From: an uncultured Bacilli bacterium
GTDB lineage: Bacteria; Bacillota_I; Bacilli_A; RF39; UBA660
NCBI GenBank assembly: GCA_947584105.1
Contig: CANPWK010000010.1
Span: 1 to 15,984, forward strand
Direction of reading: 5' to 3'
DNA length: 15,984 bases
Every line of letters begins with the position of its first letter. The stretch's first letter is position 1. A program made the translations under genes and the position numbers. The notes under the pieces are model-generated. The model was given only the letters and a program-made list of their open reading frames with translations, searched no databases and was not told where the DNA came from. This document shows positions 7,316 through 14,726 of the stretch, one piece after another.

Positions 7316-8328
7316 TTTTTATCACCCCTATATTTCACATTAAATGCTATAGCTCCAATAATTAAACCAAAATAATAAGTAATAAAGCGCCAAATTAACA
7401 TTGCTGCTGAAAGAATACTACCAGATATAAATTTACCATAGAATTTAATAAATCCATATTCTAATCCTCCAGTACCTCCTGGAATTGGAACAAATGAGCC
7501 AATAAGCATAACATAAGCAGAAGCAACTATAGATGTAAAAATATTAACACTAGAAAAATCTCCCATTGAAAATAAAACTATCATTGGAATTAAATATAGA
7601 AGTATTAAATATAAAAGATTAACTAAAATCATCATAAAAAATAATTTTCTTCTTTTTATTAAAATACTAGCACTTTCATGAAACCTCGAAATACTTTCAT
7701 TCCACTTTTCAATTTGTTTATCTTTATCTTTAACTAAATGAAATTTTGTTAAAACATTAACACCAAAATTAAGAGCTTTTTTATTAAAACTTTTAGCAAA
7801 CGATACTAGAAAAGACACTATTATAACTATAGTATTTATTATAAAACCTAAAGTAATTAAATGAATTAATAAACTATTATATGGGAAAAAATGAAAGATT
7901 GCATTACTAATTAATGCTAGAAGTCCTAGCATAACTAGTGCTATTTGATAAACAATAAAATTCTCTAAAATAATTCCTGTTGCTGTTGATGTATGAATTT
8001 TCTCTTGCTTTAAAAAATATACCTGATATGGTTGTCCACCTGTTGCAAATGGTGTTATAGCATTTACAAATTGTGTACGTAAAACTAAAATAATGGATTT
8101 TCTAAATTTAAAATCTGATTTATAAATTTTGGTAAAATTATAAAGAGGAATTGTTTTTAAAAACCAAGCTAAAAGCATTATGATAAATGCTAAAAACAAC
8201 CATTTTATATCAACAGAACATAATGTTTTGATGATTTCATCATAATTATCCTTCAGTGAAAAATATAATACTAAAATAGTTATTACAATTAATAGTGCAT
8301 AATTTAAAAACTTTTTCATCTTATTCAT
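7312..8328 (-). CDS. Lysylphosphatidylglycerol synthase TM-region / flippase-like membrane protein
   Basis: This 338-residue integral membrane protein has about eight hydrophobic segments (roughly 8-26, 42-60, 78-95, 120-142, 152-175, 228-254, 262-282, 303-330). Family motifs are TPFATGGQPYQVYFLK (92-107) and the C-terminal PIPGGTGGLEYGF (281-293), both characteristic of the LPG-synthase transmembrane (UPF0104/TIGR00374) family. The aminoacyl-transferase domain of MprF is absent, so it cannot itself be a lysyl-PG synthase. A lipid-flippase role is the common hypothesis for this family. It starts inside the last codons of pgk (8-bp overlap) with no clear ribosome site, implying translational coupling. 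It ends in TGA overlapping the glycosyltransferase ATG, which fits a pair that makes and moves a glycolipid. Confidence 0.85.
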   Translation of the reverse strand: MNKMKKFLNYALLIVITILVLYFSLKDNYDEIIKTLCSVDIKWLFLAFIIMLLAWFLKTIPLYNFTKIYKSDFKFRKSIILVLRTQFVNAITPFATGGQPYQVYFLKQEKIHTSTATGIILENFIVYQIALVMLGLLALISNAIFHFFPYNSLLIHLITLGFIINTIVIIVSFLVSFAKSFNKKALNFGVNVLTKFHLVKDKDKQIEKWNESISRFHESASILIKRRKLFFMMILVNLLYLILLYLIPMIVLFSMGDFSSVNIFTSIVASAYVMLIGSFVPIPGGTGGLEYGFIKFYGKFISGSILSAAMLIWRFITYYFGLIIGAIAFNVKYRGDKK

Positions 8329-9499
8329 CTATACACTCTATTCCTGGTAAACTTTTTCCTTCTAAAAATTCCAAAGATGCTCCTCCACCAGTTGATATAT
8401 GTTTAAAACTATCGCCATAACCAAAATTTATTGCAGCTGATGCGGTATCGCCACCACATATAATAGTATCACAATTACTTAAACTTAATAAGTTTAAAAT
8501 AGATTTCGTTCCATTAGAAAATCTATCAATCTCATGACAACCTAATGTTCCATTCCAAACAACAGTTTCACTCAATTTAATATACTTAGTAAATTCATCT
8601 ACTGTTTTTGGACCAATATCGACCCCAATATCAGTAGCTAAAATATTATTAACATCACATATTTTACTTTCCGATTGGTTATCTATTTTCAAACAAGCAA
8701 CTACATCTATCGGTAAAATAATTTTATCTTTATAATTTTTTAGTAATTGTTTACAATATTCCAATGATTCTTCATCAATTAAAGAATTTCCTATATTATA
8801 TCCAGATGCTTTTAAAAATGAATAACTCATTCCTCCGCCTATTAATATATAATCAGCTTCCTTAATTAGTGAATTAATCACTCCAATTTTATCTTTTACT
8901 TTTGCACCGCCTAATATTACTGTATAAGGTCTTTTAGGACTTTTTTTAACTTGATTTAATACACTTATTTCTTTTTCCATTAAAAAGCCTATCCCGCTTG
9001 GTATATGTGATGCTATACCAACATTAGAAGCATGAGATCTATGAGCTGTTCCAAATGCATCATTAATAAATATATCTCCTAAACTAGCCCAATATTTTCC
9101 AAGATCATAATTATTAGATGATTCTAATTTATTATTTAAATCTTCATATCGAGTATTTTCAATCAACAAAACATCCCCATTTTGAAGTTCGGACACTTTT
9201 TTTTCTAATTCTTCTCCTCTAGTACTAGAAGAAAATAATACCTTCATATTTAATAATTCACTAAGTCTTTTTGCAACAATATTCAATGAATTTTTCTTCT
9301 TATCATCTTCTGTTTTAATACGACCTAAATGTGATAATAAAATTACTTTTGCATTATGATTTATAGCATAATTAATAGTGTCTAAAGACTTTTTTATTCT
9401 ACTATCATCTATAATCTTTCCATCAATCATAGGAACATTAAAATCAACTCTAATAATAACTTTTTTATTTTCTAAGTTATAATCTTTAATTGTTTTCAT
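8321..9499 (-). CDS. pgk: Phosphoglycerate kinase
   Basis: Pgk transfers a phosphate from 1,3-bisphosphoglycerate to ADP in glycolysis. The 392-residue protein has the usual two-domain layout. RVDFNVP (17-23), SHLGR (56-60) and NDAFGTAHRSHAS (146-158) form the substrate side. GGAKVKDK (197-204), GGGMSYSFLK (221-230), GGDTASA (349-355) and STGGGASLEFLEGK (369-382) form the nucleotide side. Two loops differ from the textbook enzyme: IENTRYEDL replaces the ENVRFHPEE-type loop, and WNGTLGCHE replaces WNGPMGVFE. The ATG follows AAGGTGATTAT. The gene lies 17 bp after the DHH phosphoesterase stop and overlaps the membrane-protein start by 8 bp, in one probable transcript with tpiA. No gapdh gene is adjacent. 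Confidence 0.97.
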   Translation of the reverse strand: MKTIKDYNLENKKVIIRVDFNVPMIDGKIIDDSRIKKSLDTINYAINHNAKVILLSHLGRIKTEDDKKKNSLNIVAKRLSELLNMKVLFSSSTRGEELEKKVSELQNGDVLLIENTRYEDLNNKLESSNNYDLGKYWASLGDIFINDAFGTAHRSHASNVGIASHIPSGIGFLMEKEISVLNQVKKSPKRPYTVILGGAKVKDKIGVINSLIKEADYILIGGGMSYSFLKASGYNIGNSLIDEESLEYCKQLLKNYKDKIILPIDVVACLKIDNQSESKICDVNNILATDIGVDIGPKTVDEFTKYIKLSETVVWNGTLGCHEIDRFSNGTKSILNLLSLSNCDTIICGGDTASAAINFGYGDSFKHISTGGGASLEFLEGKSLPGIECIDE

Positions 9500-9516
9500 A
9501 TAATCACCTTACCGAT

Positions 9517-10473
9517 CTATATTTTATCCAAATAAGTCTTACACACATCATTTAAATCCTCTACCATTTTTAATGCTTCATCAAAATTATCAAGCCTTGC
9601 TCCAGATGCATATATATGACCTCCACCATTATATTTACTAGCAATCTCATTAATAATTGGTCCTCTTGATCTGATAGAAGCTCTAATATTATTATTAGCT
9701 TTATCATAAGCAAAAATAACCCAAGCAACCATTTCCTTAATATATGTTAAATCATTAACAATATTAGTAATTGTTGCTACATCAGTATTTAATTCATCTA
9801 ATATATCTTGATTAATCATAATATATCCAAGAGAATAATCAGTAATCTTAATATTATTTACAATATAACTCTGTAATTTTTTATCTTCAATTGATTTTAA
9901 ATACATTGATTCATATACTTTAGTAATATCAATATTAGTTTCTTTTAATAATCTAGAAACTAAATAAAAAGTACGGTATGATGAATAATAAAACAAGAAG
10001 CGATTTGTATCACCAACTATACCAGTAAATAATTTTTCAGCACCACTTTTATTTAACTTTAACTTAGTCGAAAAAACTAATTCTAAAATTAATTGAGAAG
10101 CACTACTAGATGAAGTATCTATTACTTCTATATCACAATATTTATCCACAAGAGGATGATGATCTATTTTTATTTTTTTTGAAAATTTTAATGGATCAAC
10201 TCCATCTACTCTTTTAATATCAGGAGTATCCAACACTATAAGCAAACTATTATTATACATACTTTCATCAAAAGTATCTAACTGCCCTATATATTTATGT
10301 TTGCTAGCGGGAGTTCCAACAGTATAAACTTTTTTATTAGGAAATGTATTTAAAATAACATCTTTTAGTCCCAAAGTACTACCTAAAGCATCAGGATCAG
10401 CCCCTATATGTCGTGCAATCACTATAGTTTGATATTTTTTTATTTCTCTATATATTCTTTTATAAACATTCAT
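9517..10473 (-). CDS. nrnA: DHH/DHHA1 phosphoesterase, NrnA-like oligoribonuclease / pAp phosphatase
   Basis: NrnA-type enzymes hydrolyse very short RNA oligomers, 3',5'-bisphosphate nucleotides and, in some members, cyclic-dinucleotide breakdown products. I choose the ATG at 10473 (318 residues). A GTG at 10503 is in frame, but it overlaps a TATAAT box and has no ribosome site, whereas GGATGATTAT precedes 10473, much as AAGGTGATTAT precedes pgk. In this numbering the DHH domain shows RHIGADPDALGS (21-32), VLDTPD (80-85), the DHH motif (104-106) and GIVGDTNRF (151-159). The DHHA1 domain ends with GGGHIYASGA (283-292). All expected metal ligands are present. It is the first gene of the unit that continues into pgk. 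The exact substrate cannot be fixed from sequence. Confidence 0.9.
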   Translation of the reverse strand: MNVYKRIYREIKKYQTIVIARHIGADPDALGSTLGLKDVILNTFPNKKVYTVGTPASKHKYIGQLDTFDESMYNNSLLIVLDTPDIKRVDGVDPLKFSKKIKIDHHPLVDKYCDIEVIDTSSSSASQLILELVFSTKLKLNKSGAEKLFTGIVGDTNRFLFYYSSYRTFYLVSRLLKETNIDITKVYESMYLKSIEDKKLQSYIVNNIKITDYSLGYIMINQDILDELNTDVATITNIVNDLTYIKEMVAWVIFAYDKANNNIRASIRSRGPIINEIASKYNGGGHIYASGARLDNFDEALKMVEDLNDVCKTYLDKI

Positions 10474-10494
10474 ATAATCATCCAATCTATGATA

Positions 10495-10523
10495 ATTATA
10501 CACTAAATAATAAAAAAAGAAAA
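10495..10523 (-). promoter_or_regulatory. Probable promoter of the nrnA-pgk-tpiA unit
   Basis: A perfect TATAAT (10500..10495, minus strand) lies 21 nt before the preferred nrnA ATG. The best -35 at 17-nt spacing is TTTTCT (10523..10518), a poor match that coincides with the U-tract of the preceding terminator. Transcription would start near 10488 and leave a leader holding only the GGATG ribosome site. Confidence 0.5.
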
Positions 10524-10542
10524 GTGACTATTATTTCACTTT
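10511..10542 (-). terminator. Rho-independent terminator after the 282-residue orphan gene
   Basis: On the minus strand AAAGTGA (10542..10536) pairs with TCACTTT (10527..10521) around an 8-nt loop that contains the stop codon of the orphan gene. TCTTTTTTT follows. The 7-bp stem has two G-C pairs. Confidence 0.7.
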
Positions 10543-11379
10543 ACTATATAAAGATTTTTGCTTGATATTTATTTTATATAATTTAGAATAGTTATCAAAT
10601 AAACTCCAAATATTATCTGTATTTTCGTATTCTTTTTTCCCAATAAAATTAGCTAAAGGAATAATATCATTTAAATTATTTAAATATAATTCTTTACCAC
10701 TAGGATAAAAATTAATAATATTTTCAAAGCAAAGATTATTATCATCAGATAGCAAACCATTTTTAACTAAATATAATATCTCATTTGTTTCGGAATAAGT
10801 ACCATAATATAAATTATCTAATTTATATTTTATATATGGAGACTTTATATTATTTATTTTGATATTATATATATCTATTCCATAATTATTTAACACATTA
10901 TTTATAGTATTCTTTATAGTTTGAATACTTGTTATATCTAAATCAGTATTATTATATTGTAATTGATAAATAGAATTAATTAAATATATAAAATCATTAA
11001 AAGAAATACTAATAATATATTGTTTTATTGCCAAAGTTATAAGGTCATTTATTCTTGAATAAATATTATGATCTTCATTTAATTCATAATTTGAAAATTT
11101 GATTATATCAGATATAATAAAATCATAAGACAAATAATACTTAATCATCAACTTATTATTTAAATTAGTTATTGAATTCGGTAATTTTTCATGATAATGT
11201 CCACGATTACTATAAAATTTTTGAACAATCCATGGAAACAATGTAAATTGAAATTTTTTATTATTTGTTTTTAAGGTTTTTGTAATATCATTATATTTAA
11301 CTGTTATAACATCATTAGGAATTTTACTAAAAAAATGATAATTAAATCCTTTAATTTTATAAACTTCTCTATTATTCAT
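10531..11379 (-). CDS. Orphan protein of unknown function, possible divergent SPFH/Band-7-like domain
   Basis: I do not recognise this 282-residue protein. It is rich in Asn, Ile, Tyr and Lys and has no signal peptide, membrane span or cysteine cluster. It looks like a soluble alpha/beta protein. Residues about 70-182 faintly follow the SPFH/Band-7 pattern: a beta-rich start, a helical stretch (INDLITLAIKQYIISISF, 110-127) and then a helix running into N-N-Y-G-I-D-I-Y-N-I-K-I-N-N-I (164-178), like the family's 'GI.V..V.I..I' segment. That is a visual impression, not an established match. AAAGGTG precedes the ATG at good spacing. It sits between the ackA hairpin and its own terminator, and no strong promoter is visible, so it may depend on read-through from lysS-ackA. 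It is more AT-rich in feel than its neighbours. Confidence 0.75.
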   Translation of the reverse strand: MNNREVYKIKGFNYHFFSKIPNDVITVKYNDITKTLKTNNKKFQFTLFPWIVQKFYSNRGHYHEKLPNSITNLNNKLMIKYYLSYDFIISDIIKFSNYELNEDHNIYSRINDLITLAIKQYIISISFNDFIYLINSIYQLQYNNTDLDITSIQTIKNTINNVLNNYGIDIYNIKINNIKSPYIKYKLDNLYYGTYSETNEILYLVKNGLLSDDNNLCFENIINFYPSGKELYLNNLNDIIPLANFIGKKEYENTDNIWSLFDNYSKLYKINIKQKSLYSKVK

Positions 11380-11401
11380 ACTGCACCTTTATTTTTATGT
11401 T

Positions 11402-11436
11402 CATAATAAATAAACACTTTTAAGTAAGTGTTTATT
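11402..11436 (-). terminator. Hairpin terminator at the 3' end of ackA
   Basis: On the minus strand AAATAAACACTT-type sequence (11436..11426) pairs perfectly over 11 bp with AAGTGTTTATT (11419..11409) around a 6-nt loop. Downstream the T content is only moderate (ATTATG), so termination may be partial. The ackA stop codon lies within the 5' arm. Confidence 0.6.
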
Positions 11437-12607
11437 TAACAAGATTATATGTATCAAGAGCAATCATTACTTCTTCATCGGTTGGAACTAAAAAGCAATC
11501 AATCTTAGAAGAGTTTGATGATATTTTTGTAAATGTACCACGGGCTTTATTAGCCTCTTTATCTAAACTAACTCCTAATACTTTTAAATTATCCATAATT
11601 TGTTCTCTTGTTAAAGATGAATTCTCACCAATACCAGCAGTAAAGCAAATAGCATCAGCTCCAGATAATAAAACATAATATTTAGCTATATAATTAACTA
11701 CACTTCTAACAAAAATTTTCTGAGCTAAATCACACATTTCATCATTAGCTTCTATACCAGTTTCTATATCTCTGGAATCAGTAATACCACCAGTAATTCC
11801 TTTAAGACCACTTTCCTTATTAATTAATTTATCAATATCATTAGTATTCATATTTAATTTATCCATAATATAAGGGATAATAGAAGCATCAATATCTCCA
11901 CAACGTGTTCCCATTACTATACCAGCATTAGGTGTAAACCCCATAGAAGTATCCACAACACGTCCATCCTTTACAGCAGTAATACTACCTCCACTACCAA
12001 GATGACAAATAATTAATTTTTTATTTTCTTTATAATAATCATGCATTACTTTTGTTATATATTTATGACTCGTACCATGCGCACCATATTTTCTTATACC
12101 ATAGTCTTTATATAAATAATATGGTAAGGCATAAATATATGCTTCCTTAGCCATAGTTTGATGAAATGCTGTATCAAATACTGCAACATGTTTAGCATCT
12201 TTAACAGCTTTCATAAATGCATTAATTCCTACAATAGCAGCAGGATTATGCAAAGGAGCTAGTGCTGATAACTCATCAATTGTTTTAATAACATCATCAG
12301 TAATTAAAACACTTTTATCAAATTTATCAGCTCCCTGAACAACACGATGACCAATTCCTTTAATTTCACTTAAACTTTCAACTATCTTATTACTAATCAA
12401 CTCATCTAATAATATTTTTACAGCTTCCTTATGGTCTTTTAAGTATGCTTGTTTTTTTATTTTTTCACCATTTAGTTTATAACTATAAAAACTATTGTCA
12501 ATTCCAATTCTCTCAAAAACACCTGATATTAAAACTTTCTCCTCTGGCATTTCATACATTTGAAACTTTAATGATGAACTACCACAATTAACTGCTAATA
12601 TTTTCAT
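11432..12607 (-). CDS. ackA: Acetate kinase
   Basis: AckA converts acetyl phosphate and ADP to acetate and ATP, the final ATP-yielding step of acetogenic fermentation. The 391-residue protein is full length. It has NCGSSSLKF (7-15), GHRVVQG (86-92) with Arg88, FDTAFH (144-149) with Asp145, GAHGTSHKY (175-183), TRCGDID (234-240), FTAGIGENS (322-330) and TDEEVMIA (376-383). The adenosine-side loop reads HLGSGGS (202-208) rather than the usual HLGNGAS, a conservative but noticeable change. AGAGG lies about 7 nt before the ATG. It follows the histidine-phosphatase gene by 18 bp, and no phosphotransacetylase gene is adjacent. Confidence 0.97.
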   Translation of the reverse strand: MKILAVNCGSSSLKFQMYEMPEEKVLISGVFERIGIDNSFYSYKLNGEKIKKQAYLKDHKEAVKILLDELISNKIVESLSEIKGIGHRVVQGADKFDKSVLITDDVIKTIDELSALAPLHNPAAIVGINAFMKAVKDAKHVAVFDTAFHQTMAKEAYIYALPYYLYKDYGIRKYGAHGTSHKYITKVMHDYYKENKKLIICHLGSGGSITAVKDGRVVDTSMGFTPNAGIVMGTRCGDIDASIIPYIMDKLNMNTNDIDKLINKESGLKGITGGITDSRDIETGIEANDEMCDLAQKIFVRSVVNYIAKYYVLLSGADAICFTAGIGENSSLTREQIMDNLKVLGVSLDKEANKARGTFTKISSNSSKIDCFLVPTDEEVMIALDTYNLVK

Positions 12608-12625
12608 AAATAACCTCTTTCTTAT

Positions 12626-13159
12626 TTAAACTTCATATTCAATAATTCTTAAATTTGGTATCTCAATTTTACTCATATCCCCATCTTCTGGAATTGAATG
12701 TAAACAATAATGAATGGCTCTTAAAATTGCACTATGAGCTACTACTAAAACATTTTTATCACTATATTTTGCTTTTATATCTTCCAAAAATTCTGATACC
12801 CTCTTTAATAAATCTTGTACTTTTTCAATACCATTATCTGAATTATTCAAAAAGAAATTCCAACATTTTACTGTATCTACATCATCAATTGATGCTCCCT
12901 CACAAAGTCCCCAATTTCTTTCAATAATTCTATCATCAATATTAATTGGCATTTTTTCTTCAGTAATAATTTTGGCTGTATCATAAGCCCTTTTAAGTGG
13001 TGAAGAAATTACAACATCAATTGTAAGATTTTTTACAACTGGGATTAATTTTTTAGCCTCATTAATTCCTTTTTCCGATAAATCACATTCTGTTTGACCT
13101 TGAATTACACCATATTTATTTTTCTTAGTTTCGCCATGTCTCACTACATATAATATCAT
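12626..13159 (-). CDS. Histidine phosphatase family protein (GpmB/CobC-like)
   Basis: This 177-residue single-domain protein belongs to the phosphoglycerate-mutase-like branch of the histidine phosphatases. The phospho-acceptor histidine is in RHGE (7-10). SSPLKRAYDTA (52-62) carries the second arginine, ERNWG (80-84) the acid, and VAHSAILRAI (140-149) the second histidine, so the catalytic set is complete. Its small size fits a broad or specialised phosphatase more than dPGM, which is about 230-250 residues. The substrate cannot be assigned. It lies 7 bp after lysS with GGTG before the ATG, and 18 bp before ackA, so all three are probably one transcript. Confidence 0.88.
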   Translation of the reverse strand: MILYVVRHGETKKNKYGVIQGQTECDLSEKGINEAKKLIPVVKNLTIDVVISSPLKRAYDTAKIITEEKMPINIDDRIIERNWGLCEGASIDDVDTVKCWNFFLNNSDNGIEKVQDLLKRVSEFLEDIKAKYSDKNVLVVAHSAILRAIHYCLHSIPEDGDMSKIEIPNLRIIEYEV

Positions 13160-13166
13160 AAAACAC

Positions 13167-14627
13167 CTAATTTTTATTTTTCATAAGAGGGAATAATATT
13201 ACATCTTTTATATTACTAGAATTAGTAAGTAATTGAACTATTCTATCAATTCCCATACCCCATCCACTAATTGGAGGCATACCATATTCCATTGCATAAA
13301 TATAATCCATATCCATAGGCATAGCATCATCATCACCATTAGATTTTAACTCTGCTTGAATTTTCAATCTTCTTTCTTGTTCAAGTGGATCAACTAATTC
13401 CGAATAACCATTGATAATTTCTGAACCATTAATTACCAACTGAAATCTATCAGTAATATTTTTATTATCATCATTCGCACGAGCTAATGGTGATAAATCA
13501 ATTGGATGCTCTGTTAAAAAAATCGGTTTAATAACATGTGGTCTAGCCACTTTTTTATATAATTGATCAACTAAATTACCATAACCTAAATTTTCAAGTG
13601 GTGTATCACTATCTATTTCTATTTTATCTTCTATAATCTTTTTTAATAATTTCTCTTTATTATTATATTCATTCAAATCTATATTACAATATTTTAAAAG
13701 TAAATCTCTAAATGAGATAATCTCCCAATCACCAGATAAATCTACTTCTTTATCACCTACATAAATATTTAATGTTCCAAATATATTATTTATAACTGTT
13801 TGTAATAAATTTTTAGTAAGCATAATATTATCTTTATAATTTAAATATGCACCATATGCTTCCAACATAGTAAAATCCTGTAAATGAGTTGCATCCATTC
13901 CTTCATTTCGAAAACAACGAGCAATTTCAAAAACTTTAGTAAATCCTCCAACTACGGCTCTTTTCAAATAAGTTTCGGGAGCAATACGTAGATAAAAGTC
14001 TGTATCTAATGCATTATGATGAGTAATAAATGGTTTTGCATTCGCACCACTAGCTTTATTAGATAATATTGGTGTTTCAATTTCTATATATCCTAAACTA
14101 TCTAAATAATTTCTAATTTCACGACTAAATCTGCTACGAAATAAAAATTTTTTTCTTGCATCTTCATTCATAATTAAATCAACATAACGTTCACGATAAA
14201 TTGTTTCAATATCTTCTAAGCCATGAAATTTTTCTGGCAAAGGTCTTAAAGCTTTACCTAAAAATTGAAAAGAAGCAGCTCTAATTGTTTTTTCGCCTGT
14301 ATGAGTAGTAAATACTTCACCTTCTACACCAATAAAATCTCCTAAATCAATATTAGTCTTAAAAAATTGGTAAGCTTCTTCACCAACACAATCTAATTTA
14401 ATAGATACTTGAATTCTTCCTTCAATATCACCAAGAGTTAAAAAAGCCATTTTGCCCATTTTCCTCATTAAAATAATACGACCTGCTACTTTAACATTAG
14501 TAGCCCCATCTTCAAGTTCTCTAGCATCCTTTAGGGAATAGTTAACTTCATATTTATCAGGATATGGATTTTTAATATTTGCTAATTTATCTCTTCTAAC
14601 TAATTCTTGTTCACTAAATTCTCTCAA
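13167..14627 (-). CDS. lysS: Lysyl-tRNA synthetase, class II
   Basis: LysS charges tRNA-Lys. The 486-residue protein has the N-terminal OB-fold anticodon-binding domain (about 44-130) and a class II catalytic core. Motif 1 is around YIEIETPIL (180-188). Motif 2 is FEIARCFRNEGMDATHLQDF (233-252), and motif 3 is GWGMGIDRIVQLL (455-467). The lysine-binding stretch ELVDPLEQERR (410-420) is intact. The start is TTG at 14627, placed by GAGGAG 6 nt upstream; no ATG is available near the family's usual N-terminus (REFSEQELVRRDKL). It heads the lysS, histidine-phosphatase, ackA transcript. The short leader leaves no room for a T-box. Confidence 0.97.
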   Translation of the reverse strand: MREFSEQELVRRDKLANIKNPYPDKYEVNYSLKDARELEDGATNVKVAGRIILMRKMGKMAFLTLGDIEGRIQVSIKLDCVGEEAYQFFKTNIDLGDFIGVEGEVFTTHTGEKTIRAASFQFLGKALRPLPEKFHGLEDIETIYRERYVDLIMNEDARKKFLFRSRFSREIRNYLDSLGYIEIETPILSNKASGANAKPFITHHNALDTDFYLRIAPETYLKRAVVGGFTKVFEIARCFRNEGMDATHLQDFTMLEAYGAYLNYKDNIMLTKNLLQTVINNIFGTLNIYVGDKEVDLSGDWEIISFRDLLLKYCNIDLNEYNNKEKLLKKIIEDKIEIDSDTPLENLGYGNLVDQLYKKVARPHVIKPIFLTEHPIDLSPLARANDDNKNITDRFQLVINGSEIINGYSELVDPLEQERRLKIQAELKSNGDDDAMPMDMDYIYAMEYGMPPISGWGMGIDRIVQLLTNSSNIKDVILFPLMKNKN

Positions 14628-14650
14628 ACAAATCTCCTCTTTCTTTAAAG

Positions 14651-14679
14651 ATTATATCATTTATTTTTAGGGATTGCAA
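14651..14679 (-). promoter_or_regulatory. Sigma-A promoter of lysS (extended -10)
   Basis: On the minus strand TTGCAA (14679..14674) is followed after 17 nt by TATAAT (14656..14651), preceded by TGA so that TGATATAAT forms an extended -10. It lies 24 nt before the TTG start. This is one of the best promoters in the window. Confidence 0.8.
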
Positions 14680-14695
14680 TTGTTTTATATACAAT

Positions 14696-14726
14696 AAAAA
14701 AAGCTTACAAAATAATTGTGTAAACT
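14696..14726 (-). terminator. Rho-independent terminator after the surface protein gene
   Basis: On the minus strand AGTTTACA (14726..14719) pairs with TGTAAGCT (14709..14702), with one G-T pair, around a 9-nt loop, followed by a run of seven T (14702..14696). The gene's TAG stop lies at the base of the stem. Confidence 0.82.

Noticed and set aside
12655..12927. 90-codon open frame on the plus strand
   Set aside because: It is antisense to the histidine-phosphatase gene, has low-complexity composition and no ribosome site.
14628..14724. T-box or other riboswitch upstream of lysS
   Set aside because: The promoter lies only 24 nt before the start codon, so no leader is long enough; the remaining space is the upstream gene's terminator.
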